Shown: positions 45,919 through 56,951 of the stretch, piece by piece
How positions within the stretch are numbered: the stretch's first letter is position 1
How the letters are laid out: each line of letters opens with the position of its first letter
Source: Laguncularia racemosa
Taxonomy: Eukaryota > Streptophyta > Magnoliopsida > Myrtales > Combretaceae
NCBI GenBank assembly: GCA_037954665.1
Contig: JBBMOL010000135.1
Span: forward strand, 315,001 to 379,000
Length of the DNA: 64,000 nt
Reading direction: 5' to 3'
Notes under the pieces: generated by a model
Database searches by the model: none
The model's input: the letters and a program-made list of their open reading frames with translations, nothing else
What the model was told of the DNA's origin: nothing
Translations under genes and position numbers: made by a program

Positions 45919-46792
45919 TGATAGGAATCAAATTCTTACAAGACCTATCATAAGAGCAAGAGCCAAAGGGTTATAAAATTTGGCGATGAGGATCCTCTTT
46001 GAATAATTAAACCTCAAGAATATTTGTTTAGTATCTTCTTTTCTATTACATATTTGTTGTTCATTCTAGTAGGTACACTTGTCAGTTTTTACAAGACGGT
46101 GGATAAACTTGCTAAAGCTCAGTTTGTGGGTTATTCATGGACCTACATAAATCAAAGAAGAACCAATCCACAAGTGTTCTATTGAAGTGAAGAATCGACC
46201 AATTGAAGACTTATTTATACTTATAGTTTTGTGTTTAAGAACCGGCCATTTGATTGGTTTTAGTGTAATTTGGTTTTGTTGTTTTTATCCTAACTGGAGC
46301 AAGTATAAATACTTGTTAAGTAGGGTTTAGAAGGAACTTTTTGAAACTTGAGAAAAATATACCTTTTGCCGTGAGGAGAGTCCTTGCATGCAAAACTTAC
46401 TCTTATCAATTTCACTTATGAAATTGTGGTGAGATTAGCTTAAGGAGATTGTGAGTAATATCAATCCTTCTCTAGTTACTACCAATTATTTTCTAGTGCA
46501 TCATATCTAGATATCAATTGGTTGTGTTACTTGTTCTCTTTCACGTGAATTAGGGTTCCTATTTTTCAGATTTGATTCAAGTCAATTTGAGTGGAATTTG
46601 ATTCATTTATATTGTTATCTTTTACTTATTTATACAATTGCATTGTTCCTCATCACAATTTAGCATCATCACCATTTGAATCTATGTGAATTAGGGTTTA
46701 AGAGATTGTTGTTGATCACGCCTTTATGGGATTGATTTAGTGATCACACTCTTGTGTCGGTGAGTTTGCAATTGGAATTATAGGGTACATCA
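45919..46792 (+). repeat. Solo LTR K3
   Basis: 874 bp flanked by GTATG (45914-45918 and 46793-46797). Starts TGATAGGAATC, ends GGGTACATCA. TATA quasi-palindrome CAAGTATAAATACTTG at 46300-46315. It is shorter than the other K copies and its embedded primer-site-like part (about 46660-46680) is badly decayed. It lies between RT and RNase H of J. Confidence 0.9.
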
Positions 46793-46797
46793 GTATG

Positions 46798-47610
46798 AGG
46801 GGAGGTTAGGATCTTCTTAATGTTTTGGATTACTTCCTCTTGCATTTTCCCCCACTCAAATGGGACCCCTTTCTTCATAAGTTGATGTAAAGGTTGTAAA
46901 ATCTTTGCTAGCACTAGCATGAATCTTCTAATGTAGGAAACATTTTCCATGAAAGTTTTCAATTCCTTTGGAGTGGTAGGTGAGGGTATGGATTGTATAG
47001 CTTGAACCTTCATTGGGTCAACATGAATGCCCTTTCTATGAATAATAGGCCTAAGAAACTTACCTGAAGCTACTCTGAAGACACACTTAAGAGGGTTTAT
47101 GTGGAGTCTATACAATTGACATCTTTCAAAAACCTTCTTTAAGTAGATTAGATGATTAGGTGCTCGCCTTGACTTGACAACTATTTCATCTATATAATCT
47201 TCCATAAAATCATGCATCATTTTATGGAATATAATGGTCATTGCTCTCTAATAAGTGGCATTTGCATTCTTGAGCCTAAATGGCATGATAGTGTGATAGA
47301 AGTTCCCTACTAGGGTTTGGAAAGTAGTATGCTTTGCATTGCCAATTTCCATCTTGATTTAGTTATAATTGCTAAAGCCATCAATGAATGAAAACAAATA
47401 ATGTTCGGTAGTGGCATCTACTAAAGTGTTGATATTTGGCAAGGGAAAATACTCTTTTAGACATACCCTATTCAAATCTCAAAAGTTAACTCGTACTCTT
47501 ATTTGGCCTTTTTTTTTTCCTTAATGGGACCATGTTTACAAGCTAAGTAGGATATTTAATTGGTTTTATAAAACCTACTTGAAGTAGCTTCTTAACTTTT
47601 AGCTTGATTT
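46798..47610 (-). pseudogene. Element J: reverse transcriptase
   Basis: Blocks on the minus strand: LLQVGFIKPIKYPTQLVNMV, FPLPNINTLVDAT, LFSFIDGFSNYN-I, GNFYHTIMPFRLKNANATY. Then the frame 46744-47241 has FMEDYIDEIVVKSR (Y-V-D-D-x-x-V replaced by Y-I-D-E-I-V), HLIYLKKVFERCQLYRLHIN, LKTFMENVSYIRRFM and LKKGVPFEW-like. This is Ty3/gypsy RT of the non-chromovirus type. Confidence 0.85.
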
Positions 47611-49000
47611 GTACATCAACTTTAAGGCGAAAGATCCATTATCCTTGCTTCACTAGTGTGACTCTTGACACGATATTCAATCTATATACTACGAAGCTAA
47701 GATCCAATCCTAGCATCTCTTCATAAGTCTAAGCAAAGGCATCCCTATACTCCTTTAATAATGCAACAAGTGGGACCTTTATCTCTTAAAGAAGACATTT
47801 GCTAATGAAGATTGGCTGTGGCAACTCACTTGGTGGTGCTAGATCCAACTCTTCTATCTCTTCCATTTGGGGTTTAACTTGATGTTGCTTTTGCTGAGGG
47901 GTAAGCTGGATTTCTTAAACTTGTTTGGGATTTGAAGAAGATAAACATACCTCCTCAGACCCTTATAACCATCACAAATGGTATACTTTATGCCCATTTG
48001 CCCTAACAAAACTTTCAATCCTTTTTCTTTGCTTATTCTTCTTGCCTCCACAACAACCATGCATCTTTCTTTTCTTTTGCTGCTCACCTTGGATTTCCTC
48101 CTAAGTAGGCAATGGGACACCCGAAGCACTCATAATGGCGGTTTCTCACTCTTCAACATATTCATAAAAAAATGTTGATTCAATAAAGTATGACTCCTTT
48201 TGCTTAAAGGAATTCTTCGTAATAGGGATTAGTATGTCCTTCCATTTCTAGTTACTTTTAATGCATTGATAGAGTGCTGGAGGTACTAACTTGTGATCAT
48301 GCAACCACTTTCTTCCCACAAGTATATGGTAGGATACAAGCAAATTGATCATATGAAAAGTAATAGAGTTATGGATAGGCTTAACTTTAAGATCTACATT
48401 AATTCGTCCTAGTGTCTTTAGGGGAATGATTGAAGCTATTCACTAAAATAGGTTGCTTCACTAAAAGCCCAAGATCAATTCCAATCACTTCAAATGTGGT
48501 CTTTTGCATGATGTTCAAAGAGGAGCTAGTGTCTATGAATGTCTTTTTCACTGTTTATCTATTAAGCACTCTCTTCACATATAAGGGGTTTGGGCTCTTC
48601 ACACATATATTAGCGTTTGTGAATAAAATTACACTCTCATGGGCACGAGTCATTCTCTTCACAAGCTATGCTATGCTACACTTCACATATTATCGTTCTA
48701 AAATTTGTGTAAGTTTAACCGTTGCTATAAGCCTCACCTTTTCATTAAACCCAAAGTGGTTGAAGAAATTCCTAAAGTTGGAAGTCTTCAATAGTGCTAC
48801 GATGACAAGTGAGCATTCATCATCTTCGACTTCATTCGATTTTCCTTTTCCTTTATATACTTTGGTAGGTGGCACCTCATCCACTTCAATAATAGTAAGA
48901 CCATGAGTAACAACATTCACGACATTGAGTTGATTGTTATGGGCTAGGAGTGGATTGTGCCTAACATAATTGTTTTCTATGATAAGCTCCCCACTTCAAA
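47611..49000 (-). pseudogene. Element J: aspartic protease region
   Basis: Near 48460-48540 the minus strand reads FIDTSSSLNIMQKTTFEVIG, corresponding to the gypsy protease D-G-G-S-S-x-N-I-x-P with D-G-G changed to D-T-S. A decayed Y-H-M-L-L-G-R-x-W-type block precedes the RT part. Plus-strand frames here are shadows. The linker towards RT (47854-48129) is Lys-rich. Confidence 0.65.
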
Positions 49001-49009
49001 CCCTCTAAT

Positions 49010-49617
49010 AGAAAATCTTTTGCAAGGTGAAGCAATCCTTGGTAGAATACCCTATAACTCTATGGAACGTATAAAATTTGGGCTCATTCTTTTCTTTTAT
49101 AATAAGGAGACGTTCGACTCTTGAGAGTTTGATATTCTCATCTCTCAACCATATGTCAAGCATCGCATGTACCTTTCCTATTGAGCATGGATATATTAAT
49201 GACGGTGTAGAGTCCTTTATAGTCTCGATTCTAGCTTTCTTAGTCCTAGGCTTCTTCCATCCTTTAGATCCTTCTCCTTAGACTAAGCTTACAGATGGTG
49301 CCCATTTGTTAAACTTAGGATTTCCTCCCTTTTGTTTTACAATGGAAATGTTAGTCTTTTGCGCATTTTCAACCAATGCAACAAATGACACCAAAGATAG
49401 ATTCTCTAGATGCATCGTGTATTTAGTGAACATCCCTTACATAAAAATCTTCACTAACTCCTTTTCATCACAAATGTCTTGAATGTTTAGTGAGCATTCT
49501 TCAATGTACTCCATTAGGTCTTCCTTAGGATTTTGCTGGATCTATCCCTTGTCAGTCAGAGTAATTCTCTCTTGAGTAGAGAAGAACTTCTCCAGGAACA
49601 TCTTACACATGCTATGC
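49010..49617 (-). pseudogene. Element J: gag, C-terminal part
   Basis: MCKMFLEKFFSTQERITLTD, DLMEYIEECSLNIQDICDEK, ELVKIFM, MHLENLSLVSFVALVENAQK and FHRVIGYSTKDCFTLQKIFY. This is the capsid C-terminal part and the C-x-x-H-x-x-x-G-H-x-T-x-x-C nucleic-acid binding block with the first Cys lost. It stops at 49617, where element L inserted; the N-terminal part resumes at 56505. Confidence 0.8.
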
Positions 49618-50504
49618 TAATACGAAATCGGTTTGATCGGATTCCTAACTGATACGAACCACTCCAACGTGTGACGAAACCCAATACCAATACGTTCGGA
49701 ATTCATTACCTAAGATGCCAAACACCCTCAAGTGGAAACCGCGACTCGTTGTCTATAAGTGAGACAAGAACCTTGGTATAATATGAAGATGCCACAATCG
49801 GGATGAAAGACCGATTGATAAGTCGGGATGAACGCCACAGAAATAAAATCCGATAAGTTTTAGATTAGTTCTTTAAAGAACCAAGAGAGGAATTCTCTCA
49901 AAAGTGTTTTCAAACTTTCAATGTTGTATGTTCTATATTCTAAATGTTCTAAACCCTAGGAGCTTTATATTAGGGTTTACAATTCATAACAATAAAGGTC
50001 CAAAACGACATCACTTCAATAAGTGCGTAAAAATAACAAAACAAGAGATGAAGGCCGGCGTCGGGGAGATACACGGCCGTGTACTTTGGCCGTGTATAAT
50101 TCTGTGGAAATTCTTGACAACTTACACGACCGTGTACTTCTAGTCGTGTATCTTTCTGTGGAAATTCTTGACACCATACACGGCCGTGCCTTTGAACTGT
50201 GTATACGACCGTGTATGATTTTGTGTAACCTGCAGACTCCTACACGGCCGTGCCTTGTAAAGACACGCCCTCTTCAACCCGTATCCATTATGACTTGTAC
50301 AAGAGCAAGGGCATTCCCATGGTTGTTCCAATCCTTTCCATCTTCATGATTGCTCCAATCCTTTCCGACTTCATGGACATCCTTTATCAACCCGTAAGTG
50401 CTTCCTTGAATCGTTTTGCTCGAGTTCTTGTGATAGGTCCAGGTGGCACTTCAAGAGGATCCACGTTCCATCTTCTGGCTTGGCTCCCATCATGGTTCTC
50501 ATCA
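49618..50504 (-). repeat. Element L 3' LTR
   Basis: 887 bp from TAATACGAAATC (TG expected at the start) to GGTTCTCATCA. It contains a cluster of TACACGGCCGTGTA-like palindromes at 50060-50255 and a TATA box on the minus strand near 49962-49969. Confidence 0.97.
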
Positions 50505-51118
50505 TTTCCCTCCTCTTGAAAAGGATTTGTCCTCAAATCATCGCCTGCATCAAAAGGACTCAAATCAGTAACATTAAATGTAGCACTTACTTGATACTCA
50601 CCGGGTAAATCTATCTTGTATGCATTATCATTGATGCGCTCAAGGATTTGAAATGGTCCATCGCCTCTAGGAAGTAGTTTAGATCGACACTGCACAGGAA
50701 ACCGCTCTTTGCGCATGTAAACCCAAACCCAATCTCCAGGTTCAAAAACAGCTTGTCGACGACCCTTGTTGGCTTGTTTCACATACTGCTCTGTTCTTCG
50801 CTCAATGTTTAGCCTTGCCTTCTCATGGATCTGTTTAACAAATTCTGCTTTCTTCTTGCCATCTAGATTAACATACTTAGAAATAGGCAAAGGTGATAAA
50901 TCCAAAGGAGTTAGTGGATTAAAACCATACATAATTTTAAAAGGAGTAAATTTAGTAGCAGAATACATTGTACGATTATAGGCAAATTCAACATGCGGCA
51001 AACAATCCTCCCAACTTTTAATATTCTTTTTAATTACAGTCCTCAACAAAGTAGATACAGTTCGATTTGCTACCTCAGTTTGACCATTAGTCTGTGGATG
51101 ACAAGTAGTAGAGAACAA
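50387..51118 (-). pseudogene. Element L: integrase C-terminal part, running into the LTR
   Basis: 243 residues: STTCHPQTNGQTEVANRTVS, VEFAYNRTMYSATKFTPFKI, then WVYMRKERFPVQCRSKLLPR and GDGPFQILERINDNAYKIDL. This is the third catalytic Glu block and the SH3-like C-terminal domain. It ends PPGPITRTRAKRFKEAL about 117 bp inside the LTR. It is separated from the integrase core upstream only by one stop (TGA for Trp at about 51138). Confidence 0.92.
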
Positions 51119-51139
51119 TAACTTAGTTCCTAACTTAGC

Positions 51140-52203
51140 TCACAAGGTCTTCCAGAAGTAGTTCAAGAACTTAGCATCTCTATTAGATACGATTGTTCTA
51201 GGCATGCCATGTAATCTCACAACTTCCCTAAAGAACAAATTGGCAATATTGTAAGCATCATCCGTTTTGTGACAAGGAATGAAATGTGCCATCTTAGAGA
51301 ATCTATCAACAACTACAAAAATAGAATCCCGACCATGTCTAGACCTGGGTAATCCTAACACAAAATCCATGGAAATATCTACCCAAGGCTCATGAGGAAT
51401 GGGAAGTGGGGTATAAAGCCCTTGAGGTTGGACTCTAGATTTTGCTTGCTTACACGTGACACATCGCTCACAAATCCTCTCAACATCTTGTTTCATGTGA
51501 GGCCGATAGAAGTGTTCCTGCAATACTCCTAAGGTTTTAGCTACTCCAAAATGTCCCATTAAACCTCCTCCATGAGACTCCCTCACTAGTAATTCCCTTA
51601 AAGAACAAATTGGAATGCATAGTCTACTCTCCCTAAACAAGAATCCTTCATGTTTATAAAATTTACCATGCTCACTCTTCTCACAATGCACATACTCCTC
51701 ACAAAAATCTTGATCAGTAGCATACAATTCCTTAATGTGCTCAAAACCAAGCAGTCTAGAACTAAGAGTAGAGATAAGAGCATACCTTCTAGAAAGTGCA
51801 TCAGCAACTACATTCTCTTTACCTTGCTTGTAGTGGATGACATATGGAAATGTTTCGATGAACTCCACCCAACGAGCATGCCTTTTGTTTAGCTTATGTT
51901 GTCCCTTCAAGTACTTCAACGATTCATGGTCAGTGTGGATCACGAACTCTTTTGGCCAAAGGTAGTGTTGCCATGTCTCCAAGGCTCAAACCAATGCATA
52001 TAACTCCTTGTCATAAGTAGGGTAATTCAAGGTTGCCCCACTTAGCTTCTAATTAAAGAATGCGATTGGTCTTCTCTCCTACATAAGCACTACTCCAATA
52101 CCTAATCCTGAAGCATCACACTCAATTTCAAACGTTTAAAATTAGGTAAAGCAAGTAATGGCGCCTAAGTCAGCTTATTTTTAAGCGTCTGAAAGGCCTT
52201 CTC
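51140..52203 (-). pseudogene. Element L: RNase H and integrase core
   Basis: The 280-residue frame 51140-51982 begins in RNase H (WQHYLWPKEFVIHTDHESLK, then KENVVADALSRR). It continues with the integrase zinc module (HFGVAKTL, CERCVTCKQAKS) and core (WVDISMDFVLGLPRSRHGRD with first Asp, FVVVDRFSKMAHFIPCHKT, MPRTIVSNRDAKFLNYFW with second Asp). The RNase H N-terminal part (51983-52203) is broken by stops, one of them TAA for Gln right after FRWEEQ. Confidence 0.93.
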
Positions 52204-53475
52204 TTATTGCTCTTCCCATCTGAACCCCACATTCTTCTTTATTACCTCAGTAAGTGGTGCTGCAATGGTGCTGAAATCCTTCACAAATCTCCTGTAAAAG
52301 CTCGCTAATCCATGGAAACTCCGCACATTACTTACAGTAGTTGGACTAGGCCATTCTTGGATCGCACGAATCTTTTCTTCATCAACCTGTATTCCCTGTG
52401 CACTAACAACAAAACCAAGAAACACAAGTTTGTCTGTGCAAAAAGTGCACTTCTTGAGGTTAGCATAGAATTGCTCCTTTCGAAGCAATTCTAAAACATC
52501 CCTCAAGTGAGATATATGATCTTCCAAACTCTTGCTGTAAATGAGGATATCATCAAAATAGACAACCACAATTTTTCCAATAAAAGTCCTCAAAACATGG
52601 TTCATAAGTCTCATAAAAGTACTAGGTGCGTTAGTTAAACTGAAAGGCATTACTAACCACTCATACAATCCATATTTTGTCTTAAATGCAGTTTTCCATT
52701 CATCACCTTCTTTCATTCTAATTTGGTGATATCCACTTTTCAGATCAATTTTGGAAAAGACACTAGACCCATGTAACTCATCTAACATGTCATCTAAGCG
52801 AGGAATGGGATGACGATACTTTACCGTGATGTTGTTGATGGTGCGGTAGTTAACACACATTCTCCATGACCCATCCTTCTTAGGCACCAAAATCACAGGC
52901 ACTGCACATGGACTCATGCTTTCTCTCACGTACCCCTTCTCCATTAATTCATCTACCTGCTTTTGGAGTTCTTTTGTCTCCTCCGGATTGCTCCTATAAG
53001 CTGGCTTGTTTGGAATCGATGCTCCGGGTACAAGGTCAATTTGGTGCTCAATACCACGAATAGTTGGTAATCCCTTTGGAATCTCCTCAGGGAAGACATC
53101 TTCAAAGTCCTGCACAATAGACACAACCACACTAGGCAAAGAGTTAGATAGTTCGTTAGTATTCAGACATGTTTCCTTAAAAACCAGCAACAACATAGGT
53201 TGCTTCATCACTAACGCTCTCCTCACTACACTCGCTCTTGCCACACAACTCTCCTTTTGCAAGGCTGCACTCTCCTTTTCACTCACCACCAAAGTTGATC
53301 CCCCTTCAACTTGGTCTCTCACATTCTTTCCAGCCTTCCTCTCTTTTTCCTTGTGAGTTCGACTTTTGTATTCCTTTTCTTTCTCATTGTCTTTTGCTCT
53401 CTCACTCTCCCTCTGTTTTTCACTTACCTTATGTTTTGCAAAAGACTGTTGTAACTGCAACTGATCCTCATACAC
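52204..53475 (-). pseudogene. Element L: reverse transcriptase
   Basis: 423-residue open frame with EEIPKGLPTIRGIEHQIDLV, KGYVRESMSPCAVPVILVPK, KDGSWRMCVNYRTINNITVK, SVFSKIDLKSGYHQIRMKEG, LVMPFSLTNAPSTFMRLMNH and VVYFDDILIYSKS: a complete gypsy RT with its Y-F-D-D catalytic box. It is the best preserved pol domain in the window. The upstream Lys/Glu-rich stretch (KHKVSEKQRESERAKDNEK) is the protease-RT linker. It ends at a Gln-to-stop change. Confidence 0.95.
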
Positions 53476-53486
53476 CTGCTTAGGTG

Positions 53487-54290
53487 TTAAAGGTTTAAGA
53501 TTAAAGCTTTTCCCCTGGTGAACAAGCGTATACTTGTTAGAAAGCCATCATGAACAACCTTCCTATCAAATTGCCATGGCCTCCCCAACAACACATGACA
53601 CGCCTGCATTGGCACTACATCGCATAACACCTCATCCTCATACCTACCAATGCGAAAAGCAATCAAGGCTTGCTTACTCACCTTAGTCTCGCCACTATCA
53701 TTCAACCATTGCAATTTATATGGACTAGGGTGTTTAGTAGTCTTGAGTCCCAGCCTCTCAACAATAAAATTACTCACAACATTGGTGCAACTTCTTCCAT
53801 CAATGATCAAACTGCAAATGTGATCACCTAGATAACATCTAGTATGAAAGATATTCTCTCTTTGCACCTCCTCTTCTTCCTTCACCTGTACATTCAAAAC
53901 TCGCTTCACTACCGCCACTAACTTCCCTACTGCAGGCTCCTCATCATCACTAGCATCCTCTAACGGAGGCATATCATCTTCTTCACTATCCCCCTCAGTC
54001 TCATACTCACCATCAACACGCAGAATCATCACACGCCTATTTGGACATTGACTAGCAATATGGCCTCTACCTTGGCATTTAAAACATCTAATGTCACGAT
54101 TTCTAGGAGTAGAAGAGTCAGGTTTACCTTGATTACTAGAAGTAGAACCCGCTTGCCTCTGCTCTCCTTTCGGTTTAGTGGGTAAAGGCTTTTCTTCCTT
54201 CTTCCATTGGTTAGTCTTCCAGGTGGATGAACTAGTACCCTGTTGAAACCAGTGCATTACTACTACCTTTCCTCTTGTGCTGGTTCTCAA
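53487..54290 (-). pseudogene. Element L: nucleocapsid zinc knuckle and protease
   Basis: 267 residues: zinc knuckle CFKCQGRGHIASQCPNRR, an acidic linker (EGDSEEDDMPPLEDASDDEE), then protease LIIDGRSCTNVVSNFIVERL with the usual D-G-G-S changed to D-G-R-S, and DVVPMQACHVLLGRPWQFDR, the conserved protease C-terminal block. A single-base frameshift near 53540 separates it from the RT frame. Confidence 0.9.
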
Positions 54291-55146
54291 CCTTTATAGC
54301 CATATGAACCATATCTTCCAATTCTACATAATGCTGCAATTCTACGACATTTTGAATTTCTCTATTCAATCCCGCAAGAAACCTAGCCATGGTAGCCTCT
54401 CTATCCTCCTCTACATTCGCCCTGATCATCGTTACTTCCATCTCCTTGAAATACTCATCCACGCTTCGGCTTCCCTACTTAAGAGTTTGCAATTTGTTGT
54501 GCAATTCACGATAGTAATATGCAGGCACAAACCACTTCTTCATCACCCTTTTCATCTCTTCCCAAGACTCAATAGGTAGTTCGCCATTCCTTCTTCTATT
54601 CAACATTAGTTGATCCCACCACATTATGGCATAATCCGAAAATTCAATGGCAGCAAGTTTCACTTTCTTTCTCCCATTATAGTTATGACAATCAAATACC
54701 ATCTCCACCTTCTTCTCCCATTCTAAGTACGCCTCGCGATCATTCTTCCCTTGGAAAGGAGGAATCTTCATCTTTATACTACTCAATTGATTATCCTCTC
54801 TATTCCTATCTCCTCTATCTTCCCAATCCCTAGTTTCTCTATTCCGACCACTATATCCTCTATAACTCCCGATAGAAGGTTCATCAAATTCATCATCCGA
54901 CATTTCATCTCCACCCCTTTGTACTCTCCTAGAATAACTCTCCCTCTTACGCCCTTGGAAGACATTTTTAGATTGCTCTAGTCTTTGTTCCACCGTCTCA
55001 TGAATTTGTTCCATGCCCTCCTGAAACATTTTCTTCATCTCACCCCTTAACGCCTCAATTGCTAACCTAGCATCAAACCTTCCCCTCTCACCTTCAGGAG
55101 AATGTTGCCTCGACATAGTTCCAGCAGAAAAGATTAGTACTAACAC
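54232..55146 (-). pseudogene. Element L: gag
   Basis: 55146-54475 probably starts at MSRQHSPEGERGRF (about 55116). It contains a Gly/Arg-rich region, MKIPPFQGKNDREAYLEWEK, AAIEFSDYAIMWWDQLM and WEEMKRVMKKWFVPAYYYRE. After one TAG (Gln expected) the frame resumes at 54462 with DEYFKEMEVTMIRANVEEDR, MARFLAGLNREIQNVVEL and VENQHKRK. This is a full gypsy capsid region with one stop and one later frameshift. Confidence 0.92.
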
Positions 55147-55608
55147 AAATATATATAATTAAGCCTCACGATACACTCCCTTACGTGTTTCGCTCAATGG
55201 ATGATATCACACAGTCACTCGTGTATTCTCACAAGCAATGATGATAGCAACTCACCAATTCCTCTTCTCAATTCTCTCGGAACTAACCCAAACTATACCA
55301 ATTCCCTTCCGTAGAATTCAAAACAACTCTAGGGCTCGAAATTTTCCTCTTTTTTTTTTCAGATTTTTTTTTGTCGCCTTTGTGTGTTGCTCTTGATCAC
55401 CTTCCCCTTTTCTTTTTTTTTTTTTTGTCGTGATTCTTACTTTTTTTTTTTGTAACAAAATTGAATAGTAGGTACTACACTTTCAATAGACAATTAACAC
55501 TATGAAATTGAATATGAACAGTTGATATGAACGATTGGAGTTAGGGTGTTGATGTTACCTTCCTCAAACCGAACTGATGTTTAACAAACCTAGGCTCTGA
55601 TACCAAAC
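55147..55608 (-). other. Element L leader and primer-binding site
   Basis: Leader with poly(A)-rich tracts on the minus strand (poly(T) at 55350-55450). The tRNA-Met primer site GGCTCTGATACCA (plus strand, 55593-55605) lies three bases from the LTR. Confidence 0.9.
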
Positions 55609-56499
55609 TGATACGAAATCAGTTTGATTGGATTCCTAACTGATACGAACCACGCCAACGTGTGACGAAACCCAATACCAATACGTTCGGAATTCGTTAC
55701 CTAAGATGCCAAACACCTCAAGTGGAAACCGCGACCCGTTGTCTATAAGCGAGACAAGAACCTTGTATAATATGAAGACGCCACAATCGGATGAAAGACC
55801 GAAATTTATAAGTCGGGATGAACGCCACAAAAATAAAATCCGATAAGTTTTAGATTAGTTCTTTAAAGAACCAAGAGAGGAATTCTCTCAAAAGTGTTTT
55901 CAAACTTTCAATGTTGTATGTTCTATATTCTAATTGTTCTAAACACTAGGAGCTTTATATTAGAGTTTACAATTCGTAACAATAAAGCTCCAAAACGACA
56001 TCACTTCAATAAGTGCATAAAAATAACAAACAAACAAGAGATGAAGGCCGGCTGCTGCGGGAGATACACGCGCGATGTACTTTGCCGTGTATAATTCTGT
56101 GGAAATCTTGACAATGTACACGACTGTGTACTTCTAGTCGTGTATCTTTCTGTGGAAATTCTTGACACCATACACGGTCGTGCCTTTGAACCGTGTATAC
56201 GACCGTGTATGATTCTGTGTAACCTGCAGACTCCTACACGGCCGTGCCTTGTAAAGACACGCCCTCTTCAACCCGTATCCATTATGACTTGTACAAGAGC
56301 AAGGGCATTCCCATGGTTGTTCCAATCCATTCCATCTTCACGATTGCTCCAATCCTTTCCGACTTCATGGACATCCTTTATCAACCCGTTAAGTGCTTCC
56401 TTGAATCGTTTTGCTTGAGTTCTTGTGATAGGTCCAGGTGGCACTTCAAGAGGATCCACGTTCCATCTTCTGGCTTGGCTCCCATCATGGTTCTCATCA
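55609..56499 (-). repeat. Element L 5' LTR
   Basis: 891 bp, TGATACGAAATC ... GGTTCTCATCA. It matches 49618-50504 apart from scattered substitutions and small indels. The palindrome cluster is at 56060-56250. In this copy the pol-like frame (56268-56543) stays open further than in the 3' copy. Confidence 0.97.
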
Positions 56500-56504
56500 T
56501 ATGC

Positions 56505-56951
56505 CATGAATCTATTGAGCTTGGTGGATGATTGACATACCAAATATATGCCTTTTTCGTAAGGGACTTAGAAATTTCTTTAAGTTTCAAATCATTATTT
56601 AGCTCGTAAACTTCTAGTGTTTCGATAAATTTTAGTAGGTGTTTCTTAGTGCTTCCTTTCTTCCCATTGAAAAGTAAGAACTTAAGACTCACAAAATCTT
56701 AGGGGTAAGGTTGCATTGATTGTATAGAAGTTTAAGATCCAGTATTCTCACAGTGGACTTTGTTTGTATTTCCTTCATATACATGTCTAGATCTTCCTTC
56801 ATGACAAATGTGCTCTTAGGAGCAAACTTTGTAGCCTCTACAGGAATAACAGGAGTAAGATTAAGATAAGTTGTAAATCCTCCAGTAACACCTTACGACT
56901 CGGGTACGACATGTGAAGATGAAGAGCCCTCGATCTGGGTTCCTTGGTCCC
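56505..56951 (-). pseudogene. Element J: gag, central part
   Basis: LKFLLFNGKKGSTKKHLLKF, then LKEISKSLTKKAYIWYVN and HPPSSIDSW. This is the gypsy capsid block F-x-G-x-x-G-x-x-x-x-H-x-x-x-F and L-x-x-x-A-x-x-W-Y. It is continuous with 49617 once L is removed. Upstream in frame are KEDLDMYMKEIQTKSTV and EGSSSSHVVPES, up to the M insertion at 56951. Confidence 0.8.

Larger units (their letters stand above)
49618..56499 (-). mobile_element. Element L: complete-ended Ty3/gypsy retrotransposon
   Basis: Target duplication TATGC at 49613-49617 and 56500-56504. LTRs of 887 and 891 bp are very similar, so it is one of the younger insertions. The minus-strand order is primer site (TGGTATCAGAGCC, from 55605 down), leader, gag, zinc knuckle, protease, RT, RNase H, integrase, polypurine tract (AAGAGGAGGGAAA). 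The gene order integrase-last and tRNA-Met priming fit Ty3/gypsy; no clear chromodomain is seen. Single stops and frameshifts break the polyprotein. It sits in gag of J. Confidence 0.97.

Noticed and set aside
48430..48906. 158-residue plus-strand frame
   Set aside because: Opposite the protease and gag region of element J; composition is that of a shadow.
53006..53483. Plus-strand frames of 116 and 81 residues
   Set aside because: Antisense to the Lys/Glu-rich linker and RT of element L.
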